Shown piece after piece: positions 1-6,576 of a stretch of 15,320 nucleotides of DNA. The DNA is taken from NCBI GenBank assembly GCA_030619685.1, contig JAUXAX010000052.1:1-15320 (forward strand), in the 5' to 3' direction. Made by a program: the position numbers and the translations under genes. How positions within the stretch are numbered: the first letter of the stretch is position 1; every line of letters begins with the position of its first letter. A model generated the notes under the pieces. The model was not told where the DNA came from. It was given only the letters and a program-made list of their open reading frames with translations, and did not search any database. The stretch is from Dehalococcoidia bacterium (GTDB lineage: Bacteria; Chloroflexota; Dehalococcoidia; SZUA-161).

Positions 1-1878
1 GTCGCCTTCCGCCGTGTGTGACTTTCGCCCTGGTTTCCTGACCTTGGCCTTCTCGGCAACCGGTTTAGATGAAGGCACCGGCTCATTAAACAGCGCCTCC
101 AGTGCCTCGCCTTCAAGCGTCTCCTCAGTGATCAAGCGCTCCGCGATCTGAACCAGCTTCTCCTTGTTCTTGGCCAGGATATCCTTGGCCTCAGCGTAGG
201 CATTATCGATCAGTCTTTTGATCTCCTCGTCAATCTCATCAGCAACCTTATCGCCGTAGTCCTTCTGCTCATCCACCATCCTCCCCAAAAAGACCAGCTC
301 CTCCTTGCGGCCAAAGGTGCGCAGACCCATTTTCTCGCTCATGCCGTACTCTTTTACCATCTTTCGCACAAGGGCGGAGACTTGCTCCAGGTCACTACTC
401 GCCCCCGTTGTCACCTCTGCATTCCCGAACATAATCTCCTCGGCAGCGCGTCCCCCGAGGTAGGTGGTCATGGTGTCCTGTAACTGTGCTATGGAGTAGA
501 GGTGGCGATCCTCGGTGGGAAGTTGCTTGGTGTAGCCACCCGCCATACCACGGGCCACAATGGAAATCTTATATACAGGGTCAGCATGGGTCAGCATACG
601 GGCTACCAGAGCGTGACCAGCCTCGTGGTGAGCGATAACCTCCTTCTCCTTCTGGCTGACAACACGGCTCCTGCGCTCCGGCCCGAGCTGGACGCGTTCA
701 ATTGATTCCTGGAGGTCATCCAAACCAATCTCTTTCTTATTGTGCCTCGCTGCCAGGAGAGCAGCCTCGTTAACCAAATTCGCCAGATCGGCGCCGCTAA
801 AGAACGGTGTCTGCTTGGCGATAATCTCCAGGTCGGCAGTCTGGTCCAGTGGCTTGCCCTTGGCATGGACCTCGAGGATAGCCTTTCGGCCATTTATGTC
901 GGGTTGATCCAGAATCACGCGGCGGTCGAACCTGCCGGGGCGCAGTAGCGCCGGGTCGAGAATGTCAGGGCGGTTGGTGGCCGAAAGGACGATTACCTTG
1001 GTGCTGGAGTCGAAGCCATCCATCTCCACCAGGATTTGATTGAGTGTCTGTTCCCGCTCGTCGTGGCCGCCGCCCAGGCCAGACCCGCGGTGACGGCCCA
1101 CGGCATCGATCTCGTCGACAAAGATGATGCACGGCGCATTGCGCTTAGCCTGATCGAAGAGGTCGCGCACACGTGAAGCGCCCACTCCCACGAACATCTC
1201 AACAAACTCACTGCCGCTAATGGAGAAGAAAGGAACCCCAGCTTCCCCAGCAACCGCCCGCGCTAGCAGGGTCTTGCCTGTACCCGGAGGACCAATGAGC
1301 AATACCCCACGCGGGATGCGTGCGCCCAGGGCAATAAACTTCTCAGGGAATCTCAGGAACTCCACTACCTCCTCTAGCTCCTGCTTCGCCTCCTCGACCC
1401 CTGCCACGTCACCGAAGCTGATAGTCGGCTTATCGCTGCTAGCCAGCCGCGCCCGGCTCTTGCCGAAGGACATGGCTTGGCTCGAGCCGCCCTGGGCCTG
1501 GCGAAGTATGAATATGATCAACACGCCAAAAAGGATCAGCGGCAGGAAGTTGATCAGCATCCCCCCCCAGTTAAAGCCGCTGGACTTGGCATAGGTAAGC
1601 TTCACGTCTCCCTGGTTGATCTCGGTTTTGAACTCCTCGAACGCGTCAAAGCCCGCAGGGATAGTGGTCTTGTAGGTTTCGCCGGCTATGACCGCAGTCA
1701 GCGAGGTCTCTCCTTTAATAGTGACCTCCCCACCCTGCTCATGTAGCAGGGCGATCACTTCCCCTGTGCTGAGGCTCTTACCACCACCACCCCCGGGCGA
1801 GATAATGAGAAAGAAGATGACTACCACACCCGCCAGGATCACGAGCCAAATAATCAGTTTTCGAGATATTTTCGGCAT
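1..1878 (-). CDS. ftsH: ATP-dependent zinc metalloprotease FtsH (C-terminus cut by window edge)
   Basis: Membrane-anchored AAA+ protease that extracts and degrades misfolded or regulatory membrane and cytosolic proteins. Reading leftwards from ATG 1878, 626 codons are open to the window edge and no stop is seen, so the extreme C-terminus is missing. Visible in order: a first membrane helix near residues 7-27, a short periplasmic segment, a second helix near 107-126, then the AAA module. The module has Walker A GPPGTGKT (196-203), the FVG pore loop (229-231), Walker B ending in DEID (255-258) and an RPGRFDRR second-region-of-homology segment. The protease domain has HEAGH (418-422) and a [10 protein letters not shown] segment whose Asp 496 matches the third zinc ligand. 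Length and motif spacing are those of full-length FtsH. The start follows an AGGTGAG site (1892-1886) seven bases upstream. It is transcribed away from nurA. All key residues are intact, so it is presumably active. Confidence 0.97.
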   Translation of the reverse strand, partial: MPKISRKLIIWLVILAGVVVIFFLIISPGGGGGKSLSTGEVIALLHEQGGEVTIKGETSLTAVIAGETYKTTIPAGFDAFEEFKTEINQGDVKLTYAKSSGFNWGGMLINFLPLILFGVLIIFILRQAQGGSSQAMSFGKSRARLASSDKPTISFGDVAGVEEAKQELEEVVEFLRFPEKFIALGARIPRGVLLIGPPGTGKTLLARAVAGEAGVPFFSISGSEFVEMFVGVGASRVRDLFDQAKRNAPCIIFVDEIDAVGRHRGSGLGGGHDEREQTLNQILVEMDGFDSSTKVIVLSATNRPDILDPALLRPGRFDRRVILDQPDINGRKAILEVHAKGKPLDQTADLEIIAKQTPFFSGADLANLVNEAALLAARHNKKEIGLDDLQESIERVQLGPERRSRVVSQKEKEVIAHHEAGHALVARMLTHADPVYKISIVARGMAGGYTKQLPTEDRHLYSIAQLQDTMTTYLGGRAAEEIMFGNAEVTTGASSDLEQVSALVRKMVKEYGMSEKMGLRTFGRKEELVFLGRMVDEQKDYGDKVADEIDEEIKRLIDNAYAEAKDILAKNKEKLVQIAERLITEETLEGEALEALFNEPVPSSKPVAEKAKVRKPGRKSHTAEGD

Positions 1879-1909
1879 CTCTTTGCTCACCTACAACATG
1901 GCCACACTA

Positions 1910-1918
1910 ATTATACCA
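1910..1918 (-). promoter_or_regulatory. extended -10 promoter of ftsH
   Basis: On the minus strand the sequence reads TGGTATAAT: a perfect -10 box at 1915-1910 preceded by the TGN extension at 1918-1916. An AT-rich tract lies upstream, but no good -35 box is seen, which is usual for extended -10 promoters. Transcription would begin near 1903, giving a leader of about 25 bases that includes the AGGTGAG ribosome binding site. Inferred from sequence only. Confidence 0.7.
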
Positions 1919-1989
1919 TATCAGAGAAGAAAAAATAAATGTAAGGTTTGTCGAGGTAGCGCTCATGTGTTCGGGCAGTTCTGCCCAGC

Positions 1990-2003
1990 GGGGGCTCGCC
2001 CCC
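1990..2003. repeat. G/C hairpin in the ftsH-nurA intergenic region
   Basis: A six-base perfect inverted repeat, GGGGGC and GCCCCC, around a TC loop, lies between the two divergent promoters. There is no T-run on either side, so it is not an intrinsic terminator. It may be a REP remnant or an operator-like site. The remainder of the 228-base intergenic region is unremarkable. Confidence 0.4.
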
Positions 2004-2078
2004 TAATCCATGGATTCTGTTAGTTATGGTCTTTGGCATGGTTTCGCATAAATTCCTCTGTTTTTGAAAAGCTCCTTG

Positions 2079-2099
2079 TGCTATACTCCCCGTGAGAGG
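2079..2099 (+). promoter_or_regulatory. extended -10 promoter and ribosome binding site of nurA
   Basis: TGCTATACT at 2079-2087 is an extended -10 element: TGN followed by TATACT, five of six consensus bases. Transcription would start near 2094. The ribosome binding site GAGAGG (2094-2099) sits seven bases before ATG 2107. This decides the start of nurA, because an in-frame GTG at 2092 would lie at or before the predicted transcription start. Confidence 0.6.
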
Positions 2100-2106
2100 C
2101 GAAGAA

Positions 2107-3315
2107 ATGTCCCTCGACCTCAACCAGGTAGCAGCCCAAATCGATGGCATGGCGGCAAGCCTCAAGGCAGAGCAAGAGAATTGGAAAGCCTGCCTCGGCC
2201 GTGCCCTGGAGATACTCCATCTTCAGTCCGCTGATCTTGACTCCTTAAGAAGGAGAATTGAAAGCAGCAAGACCTCCTGGCTGGTGGCGGGAGTTCCTGT
2301 CCAGCTAGTCGGGAGCCGCCAGCCCCCTCCATGCCCACCAGATTTCGCCGTGATCGCCAGCGATGGCTCTCACATCGATGTCGACCGCCATAGCCCGGCA
2401 AGGTGTTACCTGATAAACATCGGCAGCGTCGCGCTGCTCTACGGGCAGAACGCGGACGCTATTCTCCGCAGCCAGCCCACCCTCTATGCCAGCAATGAAG
2501 ACCTGACTATAGTGAATCCCCTGGGCAGTGATGAACAGCGTGTGGAGGGTGGTCTCCTAGGGATTAAGCGCGCGGTTGCCGAGTGCCTGGCTTTGGCCGA
2601 GCTGGGCGAGGAGCTCTCCCTAAAGTTCCCCGCGGTCGCCCTGCTCGATGGATCGCTCATCATGTGGGGGCTGGCGGGACGTGCTTACCCGGAGTATGTC
2701 AGGGCGGAATTGCTGGAAAACAGCTTCCTTCCAGCACTGGATAGAATCAAGGAGGTCAGCCAGAAAACGGGGCTGGCGCTTGCCAGCTACATCAGCTTTC
2801 CCCGGAGCACGGATGTGGTGAACGCGCTCAGGGTAGCCATATGTCCCCATGACCCGCCCGACTGCGACCGCCACTGCCCTCGAAGCTCGCCCTCATCGAA
2901 GAGAGGGTGTGACGCCGTTGCCGGTGTGCGGGACCGGGACCTCTTCGACGCTCTCCTTGAGCCAGGCGAGAGGTCAGCAACCTTCGTCAGCCGTTCTTCC
3001 GTGGTGCGAGATTACTATGGTGACCACGAGGTTCGCTTCTTTTACCTGAAGGCCGATGACGAGATCGCCCGGGTGGAGTTCCCGCGCTGGGTGGAGGAGC
3101 AGGGGCTCGTTGACTTGGTTCACGCCCTGATACTTGACCAGTGCCGCCGTGGCCAGGGCTACCCCGCTGCCCTCAGTGAGTCCCATGAGCAGGCGGTGGT
3201 GACATTCAGCGACCGCGAGCAGTTCCGGCACCTTGTCGAGCTCGTCCTGGCCGAACACCGGCTGTCGACAACGACCTCTGAGAAAAACAGGAGCAAGCGC
3301 ACTAGGTGGATCTAG
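2107..3315 (+). CDS. nurA: NurA-family DNA end-processing nuclease
   Basis: NurA is a 5'-3' exonuclease/endonuclease with an RNase H-like core that acts with the HerA translocase on DNA double-strand ends. This protein has 402 residues. The signature IASDGS motif holds the first metal-binding Asp (Asp 86 of DGSHIDVDRHSP). A second acidic strand is LLDGSL (Asp 181). Near the C-terminus GYPAALSESHEQA places Tyr 352 and His 360 where the family has its conserved Tyr and His. Residues 246-268 carry four cysteines spaced C-x6-C-x3-C-x10-C, a possible metal site. The N-terminal ~60 residues are helical and probably form the part that contacts HerA. ATG 2107 is chosen over GTG 2092 because GAGAGG lies seven bases upstream. 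It is first gene of the nurA-HAS-herA cluster, with a transposase inserted just after it. The basic C-terminal tail (SEKNRSKRTRW) is not clearly family-specific and may have been altered by the insertion. Confidence 0.9.
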   Translation: MSLDLNQVAAQIDGMAASLKAEQENWKACLGRALEILHLQSADLDSLRRRIESSKTSWLVAGVPVQLVGSRQPPPCPPDFAVIASDGSHIDVDRHSPARCYLINIGSVALLYGQNADAILRSQPTLYASNEDLTIVNPLGSDEQRVEGGLLGIKRAVAECLALAELGEELSLKFPAVALLDGSLIMWGLAGRAYPEYVRAELLENSFLPALDRIKEVSQKTGLALASYISFPRSTDVVNALRVAICPHDPPDCDRHCPRSSPSSKRGCDAVAGVRDRDLFDALLEPGERSATFVSRSSVVRDYYGDHEVRFFYLKADDEIARVEFPRWVEEQGLVDLVHALILDQCRRGQGYPAALSESHEQAVVTFSDREQFRHLVELVLAEHRLSTTTSEKNRSKRTRWI

Positions 3316-3354
3316 AGTTGATATTTGGGGTTGAAAACGCTGAAGAGGGTTTTG

Positions 3355-3400
3355 CCATCCAGACATTCAGATGTCTGAGCATCCAGACGGCTGGATGGCC
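3355..3400. repeat. dispersed palindromic repeat, copy A (3' of nurA)
   Basis: Bases 3355-3386 match 11081-11112 at 28 of 32 positions. This copy contains the hairpin AGACAT-TCAG-ATGTCT (3361-3376). It also contains a second inverted pair, CCATCCAG and CTGGATGG, spanning 3355-3398. It lies 40 bases after the nurA stop and just before the RAYT start. No T-run follows, so it is a REP-like or RNA-processing hairpin rather than a standard terminator. Confidence 0.65.
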
Positions 3401-3419
3401 AGAAGCAAGTGCAACAGCA

Positions 3420-4061
3420 ATGATATACGACCCGCAGAAGCACCAGCGCCGTTCGATTCGCCTGAAGGGGCATGATTACAGCCAGCCAGGGGCGTATTTT
3501 GTGACCATCTGTACCTACAACGGCGTGTTGCTCTTCGAAGACGAGGCAATTCGCACCGTCGCGGAAGGATGCTGGTTGGAAATACCCAGTCATTTCCCAA
3601 ACGTTGAGTTGGATGAATGGGTTATCATGCCCAACCATTTGCACGGTATTCTGGCCATTGTTGATGATGGTAGGGGCACGGCATGCCGTACGTCCACTGG
3701 TATCGATCCCGAGGCACTGATCATCCGTAGGGGCGACCGAGTCGGTCGCCCCTACACCCCAAACCGTCCTCACGGACCTGCACCTGGTTCTATCGGCGCG
3801 ATTGTTGGGCAATTTAAGTCCATTGCCACCAAACACATCAACGCCTTCCGAGGTACACCAGGCGCGCCGCTTTGGCAACGCAACTACTACGAGCACATCA
3901 TCCGCAATGAAGACGAACTGAACCTTATTCGCCAGTATATACTTGACAACCCTGTACAATGGGAGATGGACGAGAACAATCCAAATCGGCAGATGGACGA
4001 ATCTTCTTGTCACAAGACGTTTTCGACAGGCATGGTAGGCGCACGGCATGCCGCGCCCTAG
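3420..4061 (+). CDS. REP-associated tyrosine transposase (RAYT, Y1/HUH, IS200-like fold)
   Basis: Single-strand DNA transposase of the TnpA-REP family, which cuts and joins DNA at REP palindromes using one catalytic tyrosine. The 213-residue protein begins with a typical RRSIRLKGHDYSQPGAYFVTIC segment (11-31). It has the metal-binding HUH motif within MPNHLHGI (His 73 and His 75) and the C-terminal LWQRNYYEHIIRNEDEL helix (151-167), where Tyr 156 or 157 would be the nucleophile, followed by IRQYILDNP. ATG 3420 is chosen because family similarity starts there; an open frame continues upstream to 3306 but looks non-coding, and no strong ribosome binding site is seen. Two REP palindromes are translated within a variable linker (about residues 84-112), and a third encodes the C-terminal tail and stop. 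It stands between nurA and the HAS-barrel gene, in the same orientation. RAYTs are usually single-copy and domesticated, and no flanking target duplication was recognised. Core motifs are intact. Confidence 0.92.
   Translation: MIYDPQKHQRRSIRLKGHDYSQPGAYFVTICTYNGVLLFEDEAIRTVAEGCWLEIPSHFPNVELDEWVIMPNHLHGILAIVDDGRGTACRTSTGIDPEALIIRRGDRVGRPYTPNRPHGPAPGSIGAIVGQFKSIATKHINAFRGTPGAPLWQRNYYEHIIRNEDELNLIRQYILDNPVQWEMDENNPNRQMDESSCHKTFSTGMVGARHAAP
3670..3697. repeat. degenerate REP palindrome 1 inside the RAYT gene
   Basis: It begins GTAGGGGC and is centred on the perfect 12-base palindrome ACGGCATGCCGT (3678-3689). The right outer arm has decayed from the expected GCCCCTAC. Thirteen bases (GCACGGCATGCCG) are identical to REP 3 at 4041-4053. 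It is translated in frame as part of the linker after the HUH motif. Confidence 0.7.
3727..3755. repeat. perfect REP palindrome 2 inside the RAYT gene
   Basis: A 13-base arm, GTAGGGGCGACCG (3727-3739), a loop AGT, and its exact reverse complement (3743-3755). The outer GTAGGGGC/GCCCCTAC arms have the form of REP 1, but the inner arms differ. It is read in frame as roughly RRGDRVGRPYT, in a linker that is variable in this family. Confidence 0.85.
4035..4061. repeat. REP palindrome 3 spanning the RAYT stop codon
   Basis: It runs from GTAGGCGC through the CGGCATGCCG palindrome to CGCCCTAG. It shares a 13-base core with REP 1. The outer arms are imperfect. The final TAG is the transposase stop codon, so the tail VGARHAAP is REP-encoded. 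The ribosome binding site of the next gene starts only 21 bases later. Confidence 0.65.
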
Positions 4062-4094
4062 CGGCTCAATTCGTCACCTGCAAGGAGTACAGAT

Positions 4095-4679
4095 TTGCCA
4101 ACCAAAATCGGCGAGGTGATCGAGGCCAGCACCGGCGAGTTTGTGGCCGAGTGCTATGAGCTCCACAGCCCCCCACCCCTGGGCAGCCTGCTAAGGACCA
4201 GCGACGGGGAGGTGGGGATATACGGCGTGGTCTACAACGCCTCTACCGAGAGCATAGACCCCGGACGCCGCCTCCTCGCGCGCGGCAGGGAGGAGTCCGA
4301 GGAGGAGAACATCTATCGTCAGCACCCGCAGCTCTCAAGGCTGCTGCGCACCACCTTCGATACTCTAATCATCGGACACGGGCAGGGGGATGAGCTTCAC
4401 CATTATCTCTCCCCGCGCCCGCCGCGCGTCCACAGCTTCGTCTACCTCTGCGACCAGGACGAGGTGCGCCGGTTCACCCGGTCCCTGGATTTCCTCGCCA
4501 TATTGCTTAATTCCAAAGCGGGATCAGTAGACGAGGTAGTCTCCGCCTGCCTGCGGCAGGCAAGCCGCTCCCACGACGACGAACGCGCCTTTTTGGTGAG
4601 AGCGGGGAAGGAGCTGGCCGTCCTGCTTGGCGGCGAACTGAACCGGCTCAATGCTATCCTGAGGAGGATTAAACTGTGA
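4095..4679 (+). CDS. stand-alone HAS-barrel protein, likely HerA accessory
   Basis: A 194-residue soluble protein. Residues 4-50 (IGEVIEASTGEFVAECYE, then GSLLRT and GEVGIYGVVYNAST) resemble the HAS-barrel, the small beta-barrel named from its occurrence at the N-termini of HerA and ATP-synthase subunits. The middle has a PRPPRVHSFVYLC segment (about 107-119). The C-terminal half is helical and ends AGKELAVLLGGELNRLNAILRRI. From memory, cyanobacteria carry proteins with the same layout; this needs a search to confirm. The start is TTG 4095, supported by AAGGAG (4082-4087) seven bases upstream, with no ATG or GTG better placed. The stop overlaps the herA GTG by four bases, so the two are probably translationally coupled. 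No catalytic motif is visible. Role inferred: a structural or regulatory partner of the HerA-NurA machine. TTG is a weak start and may keep its level below that of HerA. Confidence 0.75.
   Translation: MPTKIGEVIEASTGEFVAECYELHSPPPLGSLLRTSDGEVGIYGVVYNASTESIDPGRRLLARGREESEEENIYRQHPQLSRLLRTTFDTLIIGHGQGDELHHYLSPRPPRVHSFVYLCDQDEVRRFTRSLDFLAILLNSKAGSVDEVVSACLRQASRSHDDERAFLVRAGKELAVLLGGELNRLNAILRRIKL
4661..4679 (+). promoter_or_regulatory. ribosome binding site and GTGA overlap coupling HAS-barrel gene to herA
   Basis: GAGGAGG (4661-4667) lies inside the end of the HAS-barrel gene, eight bases before GTG 4676. The tetramer GTGA contains both the herA start codon (4676-4678) and the TGA stop of the upstream gene (4677-4679). 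This arrangement is typical of translational coupling. Confidence 0.75.
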
Positions 4680-6304
4680 ACGAGGAAAGCGTGCAGGGAG
4701 AACGTTTGGGCATTGTGGTCGGCGGCTCGCTGACCAGGGGAATGGAGGTCAAGCTGGATAGCGCCACCCCGATTGAGGAGATGGCGGTGGGACGTTACGT
4801 GGTCATCGAGGGGCAAAAGAGCCGCTTCTTCGGCATGATCACCGATGTCAGCCTGGGGACCATTGACCAACAGCTTACCATAACGCCACCCGATGTCACC
4901 GACCCCTTCATCGCCGATGTTATCGCCGGCACCAGCACCTATGGGAAGCTCCAGGTGACGCCCATGCTCACCATCAGCGGCGATGCTATGAGCCTCCTCG
5001 AAGGCCCGCAGCCGGTGAAGACAGTGCCCGCCCATTTCTCGGCGGTTCGGCAGGCTGCGGAGCGGGACGTGGAGCTGGTATTCGGTCGAGAGGACGAGAG
5101 GCATTTCTATGTGGGCACACCCCTGGACATGGAGACCAAGGTCTGCCTTAACATTGTTGAGTTCGTCAAGCGCTCCAACGGCGTCTTCGGCAAAAGCGGC
5201 ACGGGAAAGACCTTCTTGACCAGGCTCCTTCTCATCGGGATGGTGCAGAAGAAAGCAGCGGCCAACCTCATCTTCGATATGCACAACGAGTATGGTTGGG
5301 CGGGCACGAGCGAGCATGTGCCCAGCGTAAAAGGCCTCAAGCAGCTTTTCCCCTCTCAAGTTGCGGTATTCGCGCTAGACGAGGAGAGCGCCCGCCGCCG
5401 CAAGGTGAGCACCGACTACATTGTGGAGATCGGCTACGACGAGATCGAGCCCCAAGACATCGCCCTATTGAAGGAGGCTCTGAACCTGACCGAACCGGCG
5501 ATCGAGGGAGTTTACCAATTTGCGCGCGAGTTCGGCGAACAGCGCTGGCTGGAGGGCTTTTTCGGCATGAGCGGAGGAGAAGAGACCAAAGACCTGCTCA
5601 GCAGACTGAACATCCACGAGAGCAGCTACGGCAACCTGCGCCGCGGCCTGGGGAGATTGCGCCGGCTTCCCTTCCTGGTGCCCCATGCACGGGATAACTC
5701 GGTGCAGCGAATACTGGAATATCTGGATCGGGGCATGAACGTGGTGCTCGAGTTCGGAAGGTACACCGATGTCACCGTCTACGTGCTGGTGGCCAATTTC
5801 CTCACCCGCCGCATTTACGCCCAATACCGGGAAAGGACGGACAGGGCGATGGGGGAGAAGATAGAGGGACCTCACCCCCTGGTGATAACCATCGAGGAGG
5901 CCCACAAGTTCCTCAACCGCGAGATGGCAGGTCAAACCATCTTCGGCGAAATCGCCCGGGAGATGAGGAAGTATAACGTAACCCTTCTGGTTATCGACCA
6001 ACGCCCCAGTGGCATCGACGACGAGGTGATGTCTCAGATCGGGACCAAGGCGACCTATCTTCTGGACAACGAGAAGGATATCGACAGCGTGCTCATGGGT
6101 GTCTCGGGGAAGGGCGAGCTAAAGACGGTGCTGTCCAAGCTGGAAGCTAAGCAGCAGGCGCTCATCTTCGGCCACGCGCTGCCGATGCCTGTGGTGGTCA
6201 AAACCAGGGAGTACGGCTCAGCCGACTCCTACAAAGAGTTCGGCTTTCGAGATGCAGCGGAACTCAAAAGAAAGGCAGAGGAAGAGATAAAGGAGCTCTT
6301 CTGA
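4676..6304 (+). CDS. herA: HerA-type hexameric ATPase / DNA translocase
   Basis: HerA is a ring-shaped bidirectional DNA translocase of the FtsK-HerA superfamily that drives NurA in DNA end resection. The protein has 542 residues. Residues 1-110 form a HAS-barrel (LGIVVGGSLTRGMEVKL; GRYVVIEGQKSRFFGMITDV). The RecA-like ATPase core has Walker A GKSGTGKT (172-179), then a LIFDMHNEYG strand (198-207). An all-helical insertion covers about 250-340. Walker B is PLVITIEEAHKF (401-412) with paired Glu 407 and 408. The sensor region LLVIDQRPSGIDDEVMSQ (437-454) follows. The C-terminus is short and charged, ending EEEIKELF. GTG 4676 is preceded by GAGGAGG. It is the last gene of the cluster after NurA and the HAS-barrel protein; no Mre11 or Rad50 gene is next to it here, unlike the archaeal arrangement. 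It could be confused with anti-phage HerA proteins, but the NurA partner and clean genomic context favour DNA repair. Confidence 0.9.
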   Translation: MNEESVQGERLGIVVGGSLTRGMEVKLDSATPIEEMAVGRYVVIEGQKSRFFGMITDVSLGTIDQQLTITPPDVTDPFIADVIAGTSTYGKLQVTPMLTISGDAMSLLEGPQPVKTVPAHFSAVRQAAERDVELVFGREDERHFYVGTPLDMETKVCLNIVEFVKRSNGVFGKSGTGKTFLTRLLLIGMVQKKAAANLIFDMHNEYGWAGTSEHVPSVKGLKQLFPSQVAVFALDEESARRRKVSTDYIVEIGYDEIEPQDIALLKEALNLTEPAIEGVYQFAREFGEQRWLEGFFGMSGGEETKDLLSRLNIHESSYGNLRRGLGRLRRLPFLVPHARDNSVQRILEYLDRGMNVVLEFGRYTDVTVYVLVANFLTRRIYAQYRERTDRAMGEKIEGPHPLVITIEEAHKFLNREMAGQTIFGEIAREMRKYNVTLLVIDQRPSGIDDEVMSQIGTKATYLLDNEKDIDSVLMGVSGKGELKTVLSKLEAKQQALIFGHALPMPVVVKTREYGSADSYKEFGFRDAAELKRKAEEEIKELF

Positions 6305-6361
6305 ACCCCTGAACTAACCTCTTCCTCTTGCCCCCGTAATTTGCGCAATCGCGATCAGCTG

Positions 6362-6481
6362 CTAAGCCATTTTGAATGTCCAGACCGCACCCATCAGGAA
6401 GCCGTAAGCTAGTACGCGAGGCAAAACCGTAAACTCCACATAATGCTTTCCCCCCCAGTTCCTCTGAAAGGTGCCTTCCAT
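6362..6481 (-). CDS. possible 39-residue small membrane protein or gene remnant
   Basis: Reading leftwards from ATG 6481 to TAG 6364-6362 gives 39 residues starting MEGTFQRNWGG and ending in a hydrophobic stretch (VLPRVLAYGFLMGAVWTFKMA from about residue 19), which could be one membrane helix. The frame is open for ten further codons upstream with equally protein-like content, back to a TAG. No ribosome binding site precedes the ATG. It may be the surviving 3' end of a broken gene rather than a working small protein. Family not recognised. Confidence 0.25.
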   Translation of the reverse strand: MEGTFQRNWGGKHYVEFTVLPRVLAYGFLMGAVWTFKMA

Positions 6482-6542
6482 TGCTGTTTCAATTGACGGC
6501 CGGGAGATTTTCTACTAAAGCAAAAAAAGTGAGCAAAACAGC

Positions 6543-6570
6543 TTGACAAACGTTGCGAAATCGCTATATT
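6543..6570 (+). promoter_or_regulatory. sigma-70-type promoter TTGACA-16-TATATT
   Basis: A perfect -35 box TTGACA (6543-6548), a 16-base spacer and TATATT (6565-6570, five of six consensus bases). It is preceded by an A-rich tract. Transcription would start at the GGGG around 6575-6578. It is the most consensus-like promoter in the window, yet no convincing start codon with a ribosome binding site follows closely. This suggests a structural RNA or a long leader. Confidence 0.75.
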
Positions 6571-6576
6571 AGCTGG

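Noticed and set aside
2092..2106. GTG 2092 as the start of nurA
   Set aside because: It lies at or before the predicted transcription start, and the GAGAGG site is correctly spaced only for ATG 2107.
3312..4049. 245-codon minus-strand frame opposite the RAYT
   Set aside because: The plus strand carries the HUH and Tyr motifs; the antisense frame is a by-product.
4442..5359. 305-codon minus-strand frame opposite the HAS-barrel and herA genes
   Set aside because: Overlaps two well-supported genes with recognisable domains; its translation has no coherent domain pattern.
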